The notes: generated by a model from the letters alone, not told the origin. A stretch of 26,172 nt of DNA from Hyphomicrobiales bacterium (GCA_002746425.1 NVXB01000001.1:35431-61602); one strand, 5' to 3'. Shown: positions 6,765 through 14,237, counted from the stretch's first letter. Program-made: numbers and translations.

Positions 6765-6794
6765 ATGTACATTATGCGGTAATTTGATTATATT
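6765..6794 (+). promoter_or_regulatory. Early promoter cassette, copy 1
   Basis: ATGTACAT, 8 bases, AATTTGATTATATT, then ATCTTTAG. TGTACA (6766-6771) and TATATT (6789-6794) stand 17 bases apart, a sigma70-type layout. It drives the deaminase gene and probably the RNA ligase operon. Confidence 0.8.
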
Positions 6795-6819
6795 ATCTTT
6801 AGGAGTAATGGAGATTGAT

Positions 6820-7230
6820 ATGTTAACAGATGAAAAATTTATAAAAAAATTATTTGATATTGCAGAAGTATTGGATAATGATTTTCGATATAAAATTGTT
6901 GCTGCTGTTGTATATAAAAATAAAATTATTTCTATTGGATATTGTGAATTAAAAACTCATAGTTTTCAGAAACAATATGCAAAAAATGAGCATTCAATAT
7001 ATTGGCACGCTGAAACTAGAGCTATTCATTCAGCGTCGAAATTATTAACCAAGAGACAATTTAAAAAGTGTACATTATATGTTTGTCGTGGTAAGATAGA
7101 AAATAACAAATGTGTGCATGGTAATTCAAAACCATGCACAGGATGCGAGTCTGCAATTGCAGATTTTGAAATACCAAGAGTGGTTTATAGTAATACTACT
7201 TATTATGATTATGAAATAATGGAGAAATAA
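6820..7230 (+). CDS. Zinc-dependent cytidine/deoxycytidylate deaminase family protein
   Basis: 136 aa. The zinc site is complete: H63-A-E65 (the HAE motif with proton-shuttling Glu) and P-C-T-G-C with C106 and C109. This is the CDA/dCMP deaminase superfamily. dCMP deaminase (T4 cd type) would supply dUMP for the ThyX encoded downstream, but the short length and unusual spacing leave the substrate open. A role on RNA or another nucleotide is possible. The open frame runs leftward through the promoter; the start at 6820 follows ATGGAG and is chosen. First gene after the early promoter. Confidence 0.82.
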   Translation: MLTDEKFIKKLFDIAEVLDNDFRYKIVAAVVYKNKIISIGYCELKTHSFQKQYAKNEHSIYWHAETRAIHSASKLLTKRQFKKCTLYVCRGKIENNKCVHGNSKPCTGCESAIADFEIPRVVYSNTTYYDYEIMEK

Positions 7231-7231
7231 A

Positions 7232-7546
7232 ATGATTATTACAGACGCAGTTCTTATTTATATGGTTATTACGACGATTACTTATCTTTTAGCAATAGTA
7301 TTTAATATCATTGAAAATAGTGCGTTACCTTATATTGCAATATGCACAGCTTTATTGACTATATTGGCTTTAGGTGGTGTTACTAATATAATTTTAATTG
7401 TTACTATATTAATTTATATCTTGCTACAAATATTTGTCAGTTTAATGGAAATAAATATTAATTTTAAAAATGCGAAATATTTCGCAGCAATTATTCAGGT
7501 ATTTTTTATTACTTGGGGTGTCCTTGTAATTTTAAGTATGTTTTAA
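7232..7546 (+). CDS. Small integral membrane protein
   Basis: 104 aa and almost wholly hydrophobic, with three or four membrane-spanning stretches (about residues 5-27, 31-48, 50-70 and 84-103). No conserved motif recognised. Start follows GGAG with the deaminase stop between them. Possible roles include a holin-like or host-membrane function, but the endolysin is 6 kb away and the sequence does not settle it. Confidence 0.7.
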   Translation: MIITDAVLIYMVITTITYLLAIVFNIIENSALPYIAICTALLTILALGGVTNIILIVTILIYILLQIFVSLMEININFKNAKYFAAIIQVFFITWGVLVILSMF

Positions 7547-7556
7547 GGAGAAGATT

Positions 7557-8726
7557 ATGAACTACGAATTTCCAAATATTACGCATATAGATGATGTAAA
7601 ACATTTAGTAGAAAATTTTGATAGTGATTTTTTCTTAAAGGAAAAAGAAAATTTTGATGTCATTGATTATCAAGTAGCGTTTGGTGATACTTTTCCACCT
7701 ATTAATACAAATGATGACGCTATTAAACGCGAATTCAGAGGTCTTATTTTCGATAAAGAGGGTAATTTAATTCGGCGCCCGTATCATAAATTTTTCAACG
7801 TAAATGAACGTGATGAAACGAAGAACATCGATTTATCTCATGCTCATACTATTCTTGAGAAATTAGACGGGAGCATGATTTGTTTTTTCTTAATTGATGA
7901 TGAATCGTATTGGGGTACTAAATTAGCTTCTGAAGAATTTCATCAAGATGTTAAAAAATTTGTTAAAGAATCAGAAATTGATTATGATGCATTTTGTAGA
8001 AAATTATATAAAAAAGGCTACAATCCTATTTTTGAATGGATTTCACCAAACAATCGAATTGTTGTAAAATATAAAGAACCTCAATTAATTGTAACAGCTA
8101 TTCGACATATTGTAACTGGTGCTTATATGCCATATGAGACCGTGAAGGGTATCTGTGAAGATCATGGAATTCCATGTGTGAAGGCTTATGAAGGCAATCA
8201 GAAAAATATGGAAGATTTGATTAAACATACATCACTTCTTGAACAAGAAGAAGGGTATGTTATTGTTTTCGCAGATGGACATAGAGTTAAAATTAAGGGT
8301 GAATGGTATTGTCATCTTCATAAAGTAAAATCATATTTTGATTATGAGAAAGATATTGCTAAACTATGTTTAATGGGCGATTGTGACGATATTTTATCAA
8401 TGGTAGATGAAGATGATAGAATTAAATTGGAGAATTATGAACATGATCTTTCAATGATTTTGAAAAAATATGTTCAAGACACTCTATTTTCTGTTTGCTG
8501 TGTGAAATATAAAGATATGACACGAAAAGAGTTTTCTTTGTCACGTTCTCACTTGCCACCAGTGATTAGAGCATGTGTCTTTAATAATTGGGATCGATTA
8601 GAATCTGTAACAAGTATGCAAATTCATGAAGGAATGCTATCATCGTTCCTAAATGCCTCTTCATATAGTCATAATAAATGGGCGGATTTTAAGAAAAAGA
8701 ACTATTTTACTGGTTTGGAGTGGTAG
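7557..8726 (+). CDS. rnlA: RNA ligase 1 (T4 Rnl1-like)
   Basis: 389 aa; T4 Rnl1 is 374 aa. An ATP-dependent RNA ligase that seals 5'-phosphate to 3'-hydroxyl ends, used by T4 to mend tRNA cut by the host anticodon nuclease PrrC. The adenylation motif is E-K-L-D-G-S with K102 as nucleophile. Motif IIIa (N-P-I-F-E-W-I-S-P-N-N-R-I-V around E160), motif IV (E-E-G-Y-V-I-V, 231-237) and motif V (R-V-K-I-K-G-E-W-Y, 243-251) follow in order and match the T4 enzyme closely (F-E-F-V-A-P-T-N-R-I-V; I-E-G-Y-V; K-I-K-S-D-W-Y). AAGGAG precedes the start. A kinase and a tRNA lie downstream. Confidence 0.93.
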   Translation: MNYEFPNITHIDDVKHLVENFDSDFFLKEKENFDVIDYQVAFGDTFPPINTNDDAIKREFRGLIFDKEGNLIRRPYHKFFNVNERDETKNIDLSHAHTILEKLDGSMICFFLIDDESYWGTKLASEEFHQDVKKFVKESEIDYDAFCRKLYKKGYNPIFEWISPNNRIVVKYKEPQLIVTAIRHIVTGAYMPYETVKGICEDHGIPCVKAYEGNQKNMEDLIKHTSLLEQEEGYVIVFADGHRVKIKGEWYCHLHKVKSYFDYEKDIAKLCLMGDCDDILSMVDEDDRIKLENYEHDLSMILKKYVQDTLFSVCCVKYKDMTRKEFSLSRSHLPPVIRACVFNNWDRLESVTSMQIHEGMLSSFLNASSYSHNKWADFKKKNYFTGLEW

Positions 8727-8727
8727 T

Positions 8728-9003
8728 ATGGATAATTTTTCTAGTTTTGCAATATTTGGGCTGGTAGTAATTTTCACACTTGTTTTATTATTTATAATAC
8801 CACCTTTACCAAAAATTTCAAAGTGTGAGGGTTTGTTTGAAATGCATGAAAGAGTATTAGCACCAGGTAAAATTGAAGTCACTATTACTTCAAAACACAT
8901 GTATAAAAATAACGCAGGAGAATGTGCTGGTTCATATAAAGTTCTTTATGATAACGGAATTGATAATGTTCTTAGTTCTAAATTATTGGAGAAATTACAA
9001 TGA
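8728..9003 (+). CDS. Small single-pass membrane protein
   Basis: 91 aa, with a hydrophobic segment at about residues 6-27 followed by a polar domain of about 60 residues containing two cysteines (K-C-E-G and E-C-A-G). This suggests an N-in or signal-anchored periplasmic domain. An upstream in-frame start lies inside the ligase gene; ATG at 8728 follows TGGAGTGG and is chosen. It overlaps the next gene by ATGA. Function unknown. Confidence 0.7.
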   Translation: MDNFSSFAIFGLVVIFTLVLLFIIPPLPKISKCEGLFEMHERVLAPGKIEVTITSKHMYKNNAGECAGSYKVLYDNGIDNVLSSKLLEKLQ

Positions 9004-9176
9004 CAGACCCAACTATTATTTTTATGTGTTCATGCTTTTTAATTTTTTTAATACTTTTTGTTTCAATTGGGTGGATTGCTATTAGCATTATGTTGCATCT
9101 TTTCGGGTGGCCAATATTAGCATTAGTGCTGATAATTATATATGACGTGAAAACAAATGGGGGGGGCACTAAATGA
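9000..9176 (+). CDS. Small two-helix membrane protein
   Basis: 58 aa, beginning MTDPTIIFMCSCFLIFLILF. Two hydrophobic segments (about 5-32 and 34-48) are followed by a short Lys/Asn/Gly tail. The start overlaps the previous stop (ATGA), the stop overlaps the next start (ATGA), and TTGGAG precedes the start, so translation is well supported despite small size. A run of eight G near its end encodes the N-G-G-G-T tail. Holin-like size, but not otherwise recognisable. Confidence 0.65.
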   Translation: MTDPTIIFMCSCFLIFLILFVSIGWIAISIMLHLFGWPILALVLIIIYDVKTNGGGTK

Positions 9177-9469
9177 TTGAATACATTTATACAACAGAAA
9201 AAGTTATCGACACTAGTAAGATTATTGGAGTTTCTCCGATGGCCGGACCCAGCGAAGGGCTGATGGAATTTCGATTAAAAATCAAAGAATATGTCAATTC
9301 TTTTCATATAGATGATGTAATATTTCTCCATCATGCTTATATACTAATAAATCGCGAAATTAAAACCGAAATAATTTCAGACATTGGAAATATTATTGCT
9401 AATAGAAAATATATTAGTAAAGAAAAAATAAGTAAAATTCTAAATGAGGAGTTTACAATTACAGAATAA
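9173..9469 (+). CDS. Hypothetical protein
   Basis: 98 aa, no family recognised. A short Gly/Pro loop (S-P-M-A-G-P-S-E-G) is followed by alternating helical segments. Coupled to the upstream membrane gene by ATGA overlap and preceded by GGGGGG, an atypical ribosome binding region. Last gene before the tRNA. Confidence 0.65.
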   Translation: MIEYIYTTEKVIDTSKIIGVSPMAGPSEGLMEFRLKIKEYVNSFHIDDVIFLHHAYILINREIKTEIISDIGNIIANRKYISKEKISKILNEEFTITE

Positions 9470-9474
9470 TATGA

Positions 9475-9482
9475 TATAAATA
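9475..9482 (+). promoter_or_regulatory. Possible late promoter (TATAAATA) upstream of tRNA-Arg
   Basis: Exact TATAAATA 10 bases before the tRNA and in a non-coding gap. Placement is reasonable for late transcription of the tRNA and kinase, but a start about 13 bases downstream would fall within the tRNA 5' end. It may therefore serve only the downstream genes or be a chance match. Confidence 0.3.
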
Positions 9483-9491
9483 TTAAGAAAT

Positions 9492-9567
9492 GGCTTTATG
9501 GTGAAACTGGATATCACGTTTGACTTCTAATCTTAAATTTCGGGTTCGAGTCCTGATAAAGCCTCCA
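9492..9567 (+). tRNA. tRNA-Arg (anticodon UCU)
   Basis: Cloverleaf read by eye: acceptor GGCTTTA (9492-9498) pairs with TAAAGCC (9557-9563), followed by T and an encoded CCA (9565-9567). D-stem GTGA/TCAC encloses a loop with GG. The T-stem TCGGG/CCTGA has loop TTCGAGT. The anticodon loop CTTCTAA gives UCU, reading AGA. The anticodon stem TTTGA/TCTTA pairs at only three of five positions (two T-T oppositions), so it may be weak. AGA is common in these AT-rich genes, so the tRNA probably supports their translation. Confidence 0.85.
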
Positions 9568-9610
9568 TATTTAATAAACACGTGTATGGTTATACAATTG
9601 GAGAAATAAT

Positions 9611-10108
9611 ATGAAAAAATATGTGATAATTTTATGCGGATTACCAGGAACTGGAAAATCTACTTGGGTTAAAGAATTCTTAAAAAATGATTATATCATC
9701 CCAGATGCCCCTGATGTTGAGGTAGTAGAAACAGTTGTCCTATCTGGTGATAAACACATTGAAAAATATGCATCTAAAGTTGGTATTTCATATAATGAAG
9801 CATTCCATCTTTATCAAAAAGAGAGTCGCTTATTGATGAACCTAGAGCTCTTTAATGCTATTAAAGAACGTAAACATATTATTTGGGATAATACTAATTT
9901 ATCTAAGAAAATTAGAGAAAAACGAATGGCTTCAATACCCAATTCGTATGGGAAATTGATTATATATTTCCCATATAAAAGTATTGAAGATTTACATGAA
10001 CAACAAATTCGATATAGATCTGATAAAGTCATTGATATGCAAGTTCTCAGAGATATGGAAGAAACATTAGAAATACCAACTGGCGATAACGTCACAATAA
10101 AAGGATAA
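9611..10108 (+). CDS. Polynucleotide kinase-like P-loop kinase
   Basis: 165 aa. The Walker A motif GLPGTGKST (10-18) is at the N-terminus as in the kinase half of T4 Pnk (PseT). I-I-W-D-N-T-N-L-S is the equivalent of the T4 D-N-x-N-L-S segment, and R-x-S-D-K-V-I-D-M-Q-V-L-R-D-M-E resembles the T4 lid region. T4 Pnk is 301 aa with a C-terminal HAD phosphatase; here only the kinase domain is present. Together with RNA ligase 1 upstream it could repair cut tRNA, with 3'-phosphate removal by another enzyme. TTGGAG precedes the start. Confidence 0.8.
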   Translation: MKKYVIILCGLPGTGKSTWVKEFLKNDYIIPDAPDVEVVETVVLSGDKHIEKYASKVGISYNEAFHLYQKESRLLMNLELFNAIKERKHIIWDNTNLSKKIREKRMASIPNSYGKLIIYFPYKSIEDLHEQQIRYRSDKVIDMQVLRDMEETLEIPTGDNVTIKG

Positions 10109-10112
10109 AATC

Positions 10113-10352
10113 ATGATTGCTAAAGAACAATTAACCGCATTTGTAGAACGTATTGAACGTTTAGAAGAAGATAAAAAAACTATTCAGGATGATGTAAAAG
10201 AAGTCTATTCTGAAGCAAAGGGTACAGGTTTTGATACTAAAGCTCTTCGTCAAGTAGTGCGTCTTCGTAAACAAGATCGCGAAGAACGCGAAGAGCAAGA
10301 AGCTATTTTGGACCTCTATATGCATACTCTTGGCATGATTCCAGATGAGTAA
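10113..10352 (+). CDS. gapR: GapR family (DUF2312) DNA-binding protein
   Basis: 79 aa, the usual size of the family. Nearly the whole chain follows the GapR consensus: F-V-E-R-I-E-R-L-E-E-D-K-K, D-D-V-K-E-V-Y-S-E-A-K-G-x-G-F-D, A-L-R-Q-V-V-R-L-R-K-Q-D-R-E-E-R-E-E-Q-E, then I-L-D-L-Y-M-x-x-L-G-M. In Caulobacter, GapR is a nucleoid protein that clamps overtwisted DNA ahead of replication forks and RNA polymerase and stimulates type II topoisomerases. The family is centred on alphaproteobacteria and their phages, so this gene is the best host clue. AAAAGGA precedes the start. It sits between the kinase and thyX. Confidence 0.95.
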   Translation: MIAKEQLTAFVERIERLEEDKKTIQDDVKEVYSEAKGTGFDTKALRQVVRLRKQDREEREEQEAILDLYMHTLGMIPDE

Positions 10353-10353
10353 A

Positions 10354-10367
10354 CATAATATATTATG
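10354..10367. promoter_or_regulatory. 14-bp perfect palindrome downstream of gapR
   Basis: CATAATATATTATG is self-complementary over 14 bases in the short gap between gapR and thyX. It could be an operator-like site or part of a weak promoter for thyX. No further support. Confidence 0.3.
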
Positions 10368-10421
10368 CGCGTCTGCTCAGGCAAATGAACAAACCTTTAA
10401 AATAACTTGTGAGGAAATAAA

Positions 10422-11201
10422 ATGAGAGCTGAATATGTAGACCACATGGGTGATGATTTATCTGTTGTTAATGCAGCACGAGTGAGTTTTGATAATGTTT
10501 CTGTAGCAGATAGATATTATGACTATGATGTTACTGATCTCGTGTTGTGTTCAATACCAGATGTAAGTGAAAAGGACAAAACACTTATTAATTATTTAGC
10601 TCGTGGTATGCCTAAGAGTGAATGGGAAAAGAACATTTCAAATATTTTTACCAGTCCATATAAGAATGATATTGAAGTTCTTGTCAACAAACTCATTAAT
10701 ATGGCTACGCACTGGGCTCCATTTTCACATCCACATATTACTCTAAGAATGCAAGCTCCTGTTTCTGTTAGAACACAGTGTTTTAAACATAAGATAGGAT
10801 TTTCAGAATCCGAAGAATCCAGACGATATATTAATTCAAAACCTGAAATTTATGTTCCAGACATGTGGCGTAAAGTAGCTTCTAATGTGAAACAAGGATC
10901 ATCTGATGAAGAATGGTTTCCTGAAAATAATGGATATACACCTAAAGACTTTATGGAAGATGGAGTTGATTATTACATAAATTTAATAAAATCTGGTTTA
11001 GCTCCTGAACAAGCTAGATTTGTATTACCTCAAGGAGTGGAAGTAAATTGGATTTGGACTGGTTCATTAGCATCTTTTGCTCGCTATTATAAGCAACGAA
11101 TTGATCCGCATGCACAAAAAGAAAGTCAAATTCTCGCTGCCGAAGTAGGAGCTATTATTGAACCACTATTTCCTGTTTCATGGCGGGCATTAACATCATG
11201 A
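10422..11201 (+). CDS. thyX: ThyX flavin-dependent thymidylate synthase
   Basis: 259 aa. Converts dUMP to dTMP using FAD, NADPH and methylene-tetrahydrofolate. The signature region is R-T-Q-C-F-K-H-K-I-G-F-S-E-S-E-E-S-R-R-Y-I (about 117-137), corresponding to the RHRx7S motif in the phage form H-x-x-G-x-x-x-x-E-x-S-R-R-Y. Before it are the H-x-P-F-x-H-P-H-like A-P-F-S-H-P-H segment (99-105), and after it L-P-Q-G-V (T4-type phage ThyX) and R-I-D-P-H-A-Q-x-E. The motif has K-H-K in place of R-H-R. Start follows GAGG. The stop overlaps the next start by ATGA. Confidence 0.93.
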   Translation: MRAEYVDHMGDDLSVVNAARVSFDNVSVADRYYDYDVTDLVLCSIPDVSEKDKTLINYLARGMPKSEWEKNISNIFTSPYKNDIEVLVNKLINMATHWAPFSHPHITLRMQAPVSVRTQCFKHKIGFSESEESRRYINSKPEIYVPDMWRKVASNVKQGSSDEEWFPENNGYTPKDFMEDGVDYYINLIKSGLAPEQARFVLPQGVEVNWIWTGSLASFARYYKQRIDPHAQKESQILAAEVGAIIEPLFPVSWRALTS

Positions 11202-11440
11202 CAGAATTACAAAAACTGAATTTAAGGGCGACACAGGGTAAATGGGGCCAATATAGTCCTAAGTATATGGAAGAAGCTAAAGGTAGTGATAAATTTTTAT
11301 GGGATACTTCACACGATACATCTTGTGTAAAAGATGGATTAAGATCAAGAATTGCCACTTTTAAGCATGCTAGCGACGCTGCTTTTGCTGAAACATTGGT
11401 GAATCTGTATAGAAATGGTACATTAGTAGTAATAACGTGA
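11198..11440 (+). CDS. Ea22-like small phage protein
   Basis: 80 aa. L-R-A-T-Q-G-K-W-G near the N-terminus and I-A-T-F-K-H-A-S-D-A-A-F-A-E-T-L-V-N-L near the C-terminus form the A-T-x-G-x-W ... D-A-x-F-x-A pattern common in small Ea22-type phage proteins of unknown function. The open frame extends six codons upstream, but the ATG at 11198 sits in an ATGA overlap with the thyX stop. Confidence 0.7.
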   Translation: MTELQKLNLRATQGKWGQYSPKYMEEAKGSDKFLWDTSHDTSCVKDGLRSRIATFKHASDAAFAETLVNLYRNGTLVVIT

Positions 11441-11889
11441 TAAATAAAATAATATCCTATGGCTTGAAACATCCTGTTATAAAAATTTCTCATTCTAATT
11501 GGGTTGTTACTGGAACATGTGGTCTCAATGGAATTCTTACAAGTGTTGATATATTTTTTAATAGTGCTTTACCTACATTGAAAAAAATTGATGAAAACAC
11601 TAATGATTCTATTTGGAATAAATATGCTAAATGGATTAATGAATATTATAGCACTAAAAATAGATTTAGTAGAGAATATTCTGGCTCATATAATACTAAA
11701 AATGAAGATTATTATGAAAAATCCTGCGCTCAATTAGCACTTATAATTGCCCGCCGAGAATATTCTGGGTGCAAAATAATTAGAATATCCTATGATACTA
11801 TAGAAATAGGCGTTTATGATATGAATGGAAATGGTGAAATTACTTTTGGAAAAAATTATGTTAACATGAAAATGAAGGAATTATTATGA
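11437..11889 (+). CDS. Hypothetical protein
   Basis: 150 aa starting with GTG in a GTGA overlap with the upstream stop. It has a conserved-looking beta N-terminus (I-S-H-S-N-W-V-V-T-G-T-C-G-L-N-G) and a helical middle rich in Tyr, Asn and Lys. No family recognised. The next gene starts within its last codons. Confidence 0.65.
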   Translation: MINKIISYGLKHPVIKISHSNWVVTGTCGLNGILTSVDIFFNSALPTLKKIDENTNDSIWNKYAKWINEYYSTKNRFSREYSGSYNTKNEDYYEKSCAQLALIIARREYSGCKIIRISYDTIEIGVYDMNGNGEITFGKNYVNMKMKELL

Positions 11890-12842
11890 AAGCGAAAACT
11901 ATTAAGGCAGTTATTAACAAGAAAATGAAAGAATGGTTTGAGAGTATTGACGACCCAGTTGTTAAAGAAGCCGTTGAAAAGAATACTATTGTAACAGGAG
12001 GAGCGATTGCTTCTATGTTATTAAAAGAAAATGTGAATGATTTTGATGTTTATTTTAGGGATTTTGAAACAACTCTTTTGGTTGCAAAATATTATGTTGC
12101 AAAATTTAAAATTAAAGACAAGAAAGGTATTCCTTGCCCTATCAGCATTCAATGGCCAGATGATCAATCTAGAATTAAAGTTGTAATTAAATCCTCTGGT
12201 GTAGCCACAGAAAGCGGCAATGGTAATAATGATTATAATTATTTTGAGGTAACTGATCCTACAGGTGATAATGGTGAAGCATATGCTTATCTAGAGGATC
12301 TTATTTCAAATCCAGGAGATATCGAAGATTCATATGATGATCTAAATGAACAAGCTCAAGAAGTTGTTACAGGCGCGCCATATAGACCTATATTCATGTC
12401 CACTAATGCAATTACTTTATCTCATAAAGTTCAATTGATTCTGAGATTCTTCGGTGAACCAGAGGAAATCCATGATAATTATGATTTTGTTCATTGCACT
12501 AATTATTGGACTTCTTGGGATAACAAACTAGTATTAAAACAAGAAGCTCTTGAAGCTCTATTAGCTAGAGAATTACGCTACGTAGGTTCTAAATACCCAT
12601 TATGCTCACTCTTTCGTTTACGTAAATTTATTAAACGAGGGTGGACTATTAATGCAGGGCAAATCCTTAAAATTACCATGCAATTAAACGACATGAATTT
12701 GAGCGATAAAGAAACATTAGAAGATCAATTAACTGGCGTTGATAGTGCGTATTTCACACAGGTTATAAATAATATTAAATATGACGATGATAATAAAATT
12801 GAAACATCATATTTAATCGAATTAATAGATCGGATATTTTGA
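11886..12842 (+). CDS. Nucleotidyltransferase-fold protein
   Basis: 318 aa. The segment V-T-G-G-A-I-A-S-M-L-L-K-E-N-V-N-D-F-D-V-Y-F (37-57) is the GG...DxD signature of the polymerase-beta/CCA-adding superfamily, with D52 and D54 as candidate metal ligands. Proteins with this same G-G-x-I-A-S-M-L-L and N-D-F-D-x-Y-F pairing occur in many large phages, without an assigned substrate that I know of. A later Y-D-F-V-H-C-T-N-Y motif is also family-typical. Substrate could be tRNA or another RNA 3' end, or a protein. The window also holds a truncated nucleotidyltransferase of a different family at 6611. Confidence 0.75.
   Translation: MKAKTIKAVINKKMKEWFESIDDPVVKEAVEKNTIVTGGAIASMLLKENVNDFDVYFRDFETTLLVAKYYVAKFKIKDKKGIPCPISIQWPDDQSRIKVVIKSSGVATESGNGNNDYNYFEVTDPTGDNGEAYAYLEDLISNPGDIEDSYDDLNEQAQEVVTGAPYRPIFMSTNAITLSHKVQLILRFFGEPEEIHDNYDFVHCTNYWTSWDNKLVLKQEALEALLARELRYVGSKYPLCSLFRLRKFIKRGWTINAGQILKITMQLNDMNLSDKETLEDQLTGVDSAYFTQVINNIKYDDDNKIETSYLIELIDRIF
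12764..12771 (+). promoter_or_regulatory. Possible late promoter (TATAAATA) ahead of the lysis gene
   Basis: Exact TATAAATA inside the end of the preceding gene, 78 bases before the small gene at 12842 and 272 bases before the amidase. Late expression of the endolysin would make sense. Chance occurrence within coding DNA is possible. Confidence 0.3.
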
Positions 12843-13027
12843 TGGTAAGAGATGATATAGATAAAATATATTCATCTGATCCATTCTACGATTTATTTTA
12901 TGGTGGATATATAAGAGCAGATTTAGCTAAACCTGAATATCGAGATGAACTTCAAAAAAGCATAGATATGGTTTTAGAATTCATAGAAGAATTAGAAAAA
13001 GAGGGTCACCTAGAGAGTGACAGTTAA
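12842..13027 (+). CDS. Small acidic hypothetical protein
   Basis: 61 aa from the ATG at 12842, which overlaps the previous stop (TGATG); a TTG one codon earlier is less likely. Acidic and helical, ending E-E-L-E-K-E-G-H-L-E-S-D-S. Directly upstream of the amidase with 8 bases between. No hydrophobic segment, so not a holin. Function unknown. Confidence 0.65.
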   Translation: MVRDDIDKIYSSDPFYDLFYGGYIRADLAKPEYRDELQKSIDMVLEFIEELEKEGHLESDS

Positions 13028-13035
13028 AGGAGAAT

Positions 13036-13899
13036 ATGTTGAAAATTTCAAATAATTTATTAAGAGGTAAACGTGTCGAACATGTAGATACTTCTAAAAA
13101 AAGTCGCGGTACCAATACTAAGAAATTTATTGTAGTTCACTACACAGCTGGAACTAGCTATAAAAGTGATGTTCGTGTACTTTCATCTGCTAAGGCGCAA
13201 GTGTCATGCCATTTGGTAGTAGGACCATCGGGAAAAATTACTCAAGTAGGCGATTTTGATGATGTACTATGGCATGCAGGTAAATCAAAATGGCGCGGTT
13301 TACACGGATTAAACAGACATTCTATTGGAATTGAAGTTACCTGTCCAGGCCCTGTTGAATATGTGGGTAAAGATTCGTCAAATCGGAGAATTTTTAAAAC
13401 TTGGTCAGGCCATAAATTAGTTGAAGGTGTATCACCCTGGGGTTTTGTTAAGAAACAACATCGAAATGGCGGTCGCACTAAGTGGTGGGCTACATTTACA
13501 CTAAAACAAAATGAAGTATTAGCAGAACTTATTCCTCTTATTGTTGATATGTATGGTGTAACAGAAGTAGTTGGCCATGATGATATTGCGCCTACTCGTA
13601 AACAAGATCCTGGTCCTTCAATGTCCAGATCATTATGGTCTCTTATTGAGGGCAGAAATGAGGATGGTCAAACAATCGAAAGCAGTGCTGTTGGTTCTAT
13701 TAATAATAGAGCTTATATAGTCACAACACCCGACAATTCAAATTTAAATACTAGAGATGCTCCGAATGGCAAAATTATTGGTTCATTGCCTAATGGCACA
13801 CCAGTTGATCATATCGGAGTTAAGGATAAGTGGATTAAAGTAAAATCTCCAGCAGGCTATAAGGGTTGGGTTTACGGCAAATATTTAAAACGTGTTTAA
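13036..13899 (+). CDS. Endolysin: N-acetylmuramoyl-L-alanine amidase with SH3 domain
   Basis: 287 aa. The Amidase_2 domain spans about residues 25-200. V-H-Y-T-A-G supplies H35, W-H-A-G at 79-82 and I-G-I-E at 97-100 are family positions, and G-H-D-D-I-A-P-T-R-K-Q-D-P-G-P gives H181 and D191 as the remaining zinc ligands. It cuts the bond between N-acetylmuramic acid and L-alanine. The C-terminal 60 residues (N-L-N-T-R-D-A-P-N-G-K-I-I-G-S-L-P-N-G ... G-W-V-Y-G-K-Y-L) form a bacterial SH3 domain for wall binding. No signal peptide, so release should need a holin. T4 instead uses a muramidase (gp e). AAAGGAGAA precedes the start. Confidence 0.93.
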   Translation: MLKISNNLLRGKRVEHVDTSKKSRGTNTKKFIVVHYTAGTSYKSDVRVLSSAKAQVSCHLVVGPSGKITQVGDFDDVLWHAGKSKWRGLHGLNRHSIGIEVTCPGPVEYVGKDSSNRRIFKTWSGHKLVEGVSPWGFVKKQHRNGGRTKWWATFTLKQNEVLAELIPLIVDMYGVTEVVGHDDIAPTRKQDPGPSMSRSLWSLIEGRNEDGQTIESSAVGSINNRAYIVTTPDNSNLNTRDAPNGKIIGSLPNGTPVDHIGVKDKWIKVKSPAGYKGWVYGKYLKRV

Positions 13900-14237
13900 C
13901 CAATATAATTTCTATAGATGGTATTGCACATTTCCTGCAATTGACCGTTTGAAGAAGTAACGAAACCTCTATCACTATATGACGCCATTCCTTGAAGTAT
14001 TTTAGTTAAAGTTCTTCTTTGATTTTGCGTCATATAAAACCCACCTGCTTCATATTGGTTTACTGCATATTGACCTTTGTCATCACCACCCTGTATAATT
14101 ATGGACGATGACTTAGGGCCATATATGTCACCAATAAAATCAATATAAGTTCCTGATAAAGATACCTTTTCATTAGGTTTTGTATTTGAAAAACTTATAT
14201 TCATAGTTTCAAATGCGCCATATTCTTGTAATGTCAT
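13896..14237 (-). CDS. Hypothetical protein, possibly structural
   Basis: 113 aa and the only minus-strand gene between 2.9 kb and the right edge. It converges on the amidase gene, overlapping its stop by 4 bases. N-terminal beta-rich segments (V-S-L-S-G-T-Y-I-D-F-I-G-D-I-Y-G-P) and a Gly/Gln/Asn-rich middle resemble virion proteins, but no family is recognised. AAGGATAA precedes the start on the minus strand, and a near-consensus late box lies about 20 bases upstream, which together suggest late expression. Confidence 0.7.
   Translation of the reverse strand: MTLQEYGAFETMNISFSNTKPNEKVSLSGTYIDFIGDIYGPKSSSIIIQGGDDKGQYAVNQYEAGGFYMTQNQRRTLTKILQGMASYSDRGFVTSSNGQLQEMCNTIYRNYIG

Noticed and set aside
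7256..7263. Minus-strand TATAAATA inside the membrane protein gene
   Set aside because: There is no minus-strand gene downstream for it to serve; the octamer is expected several times by chance in DNA of this composition.
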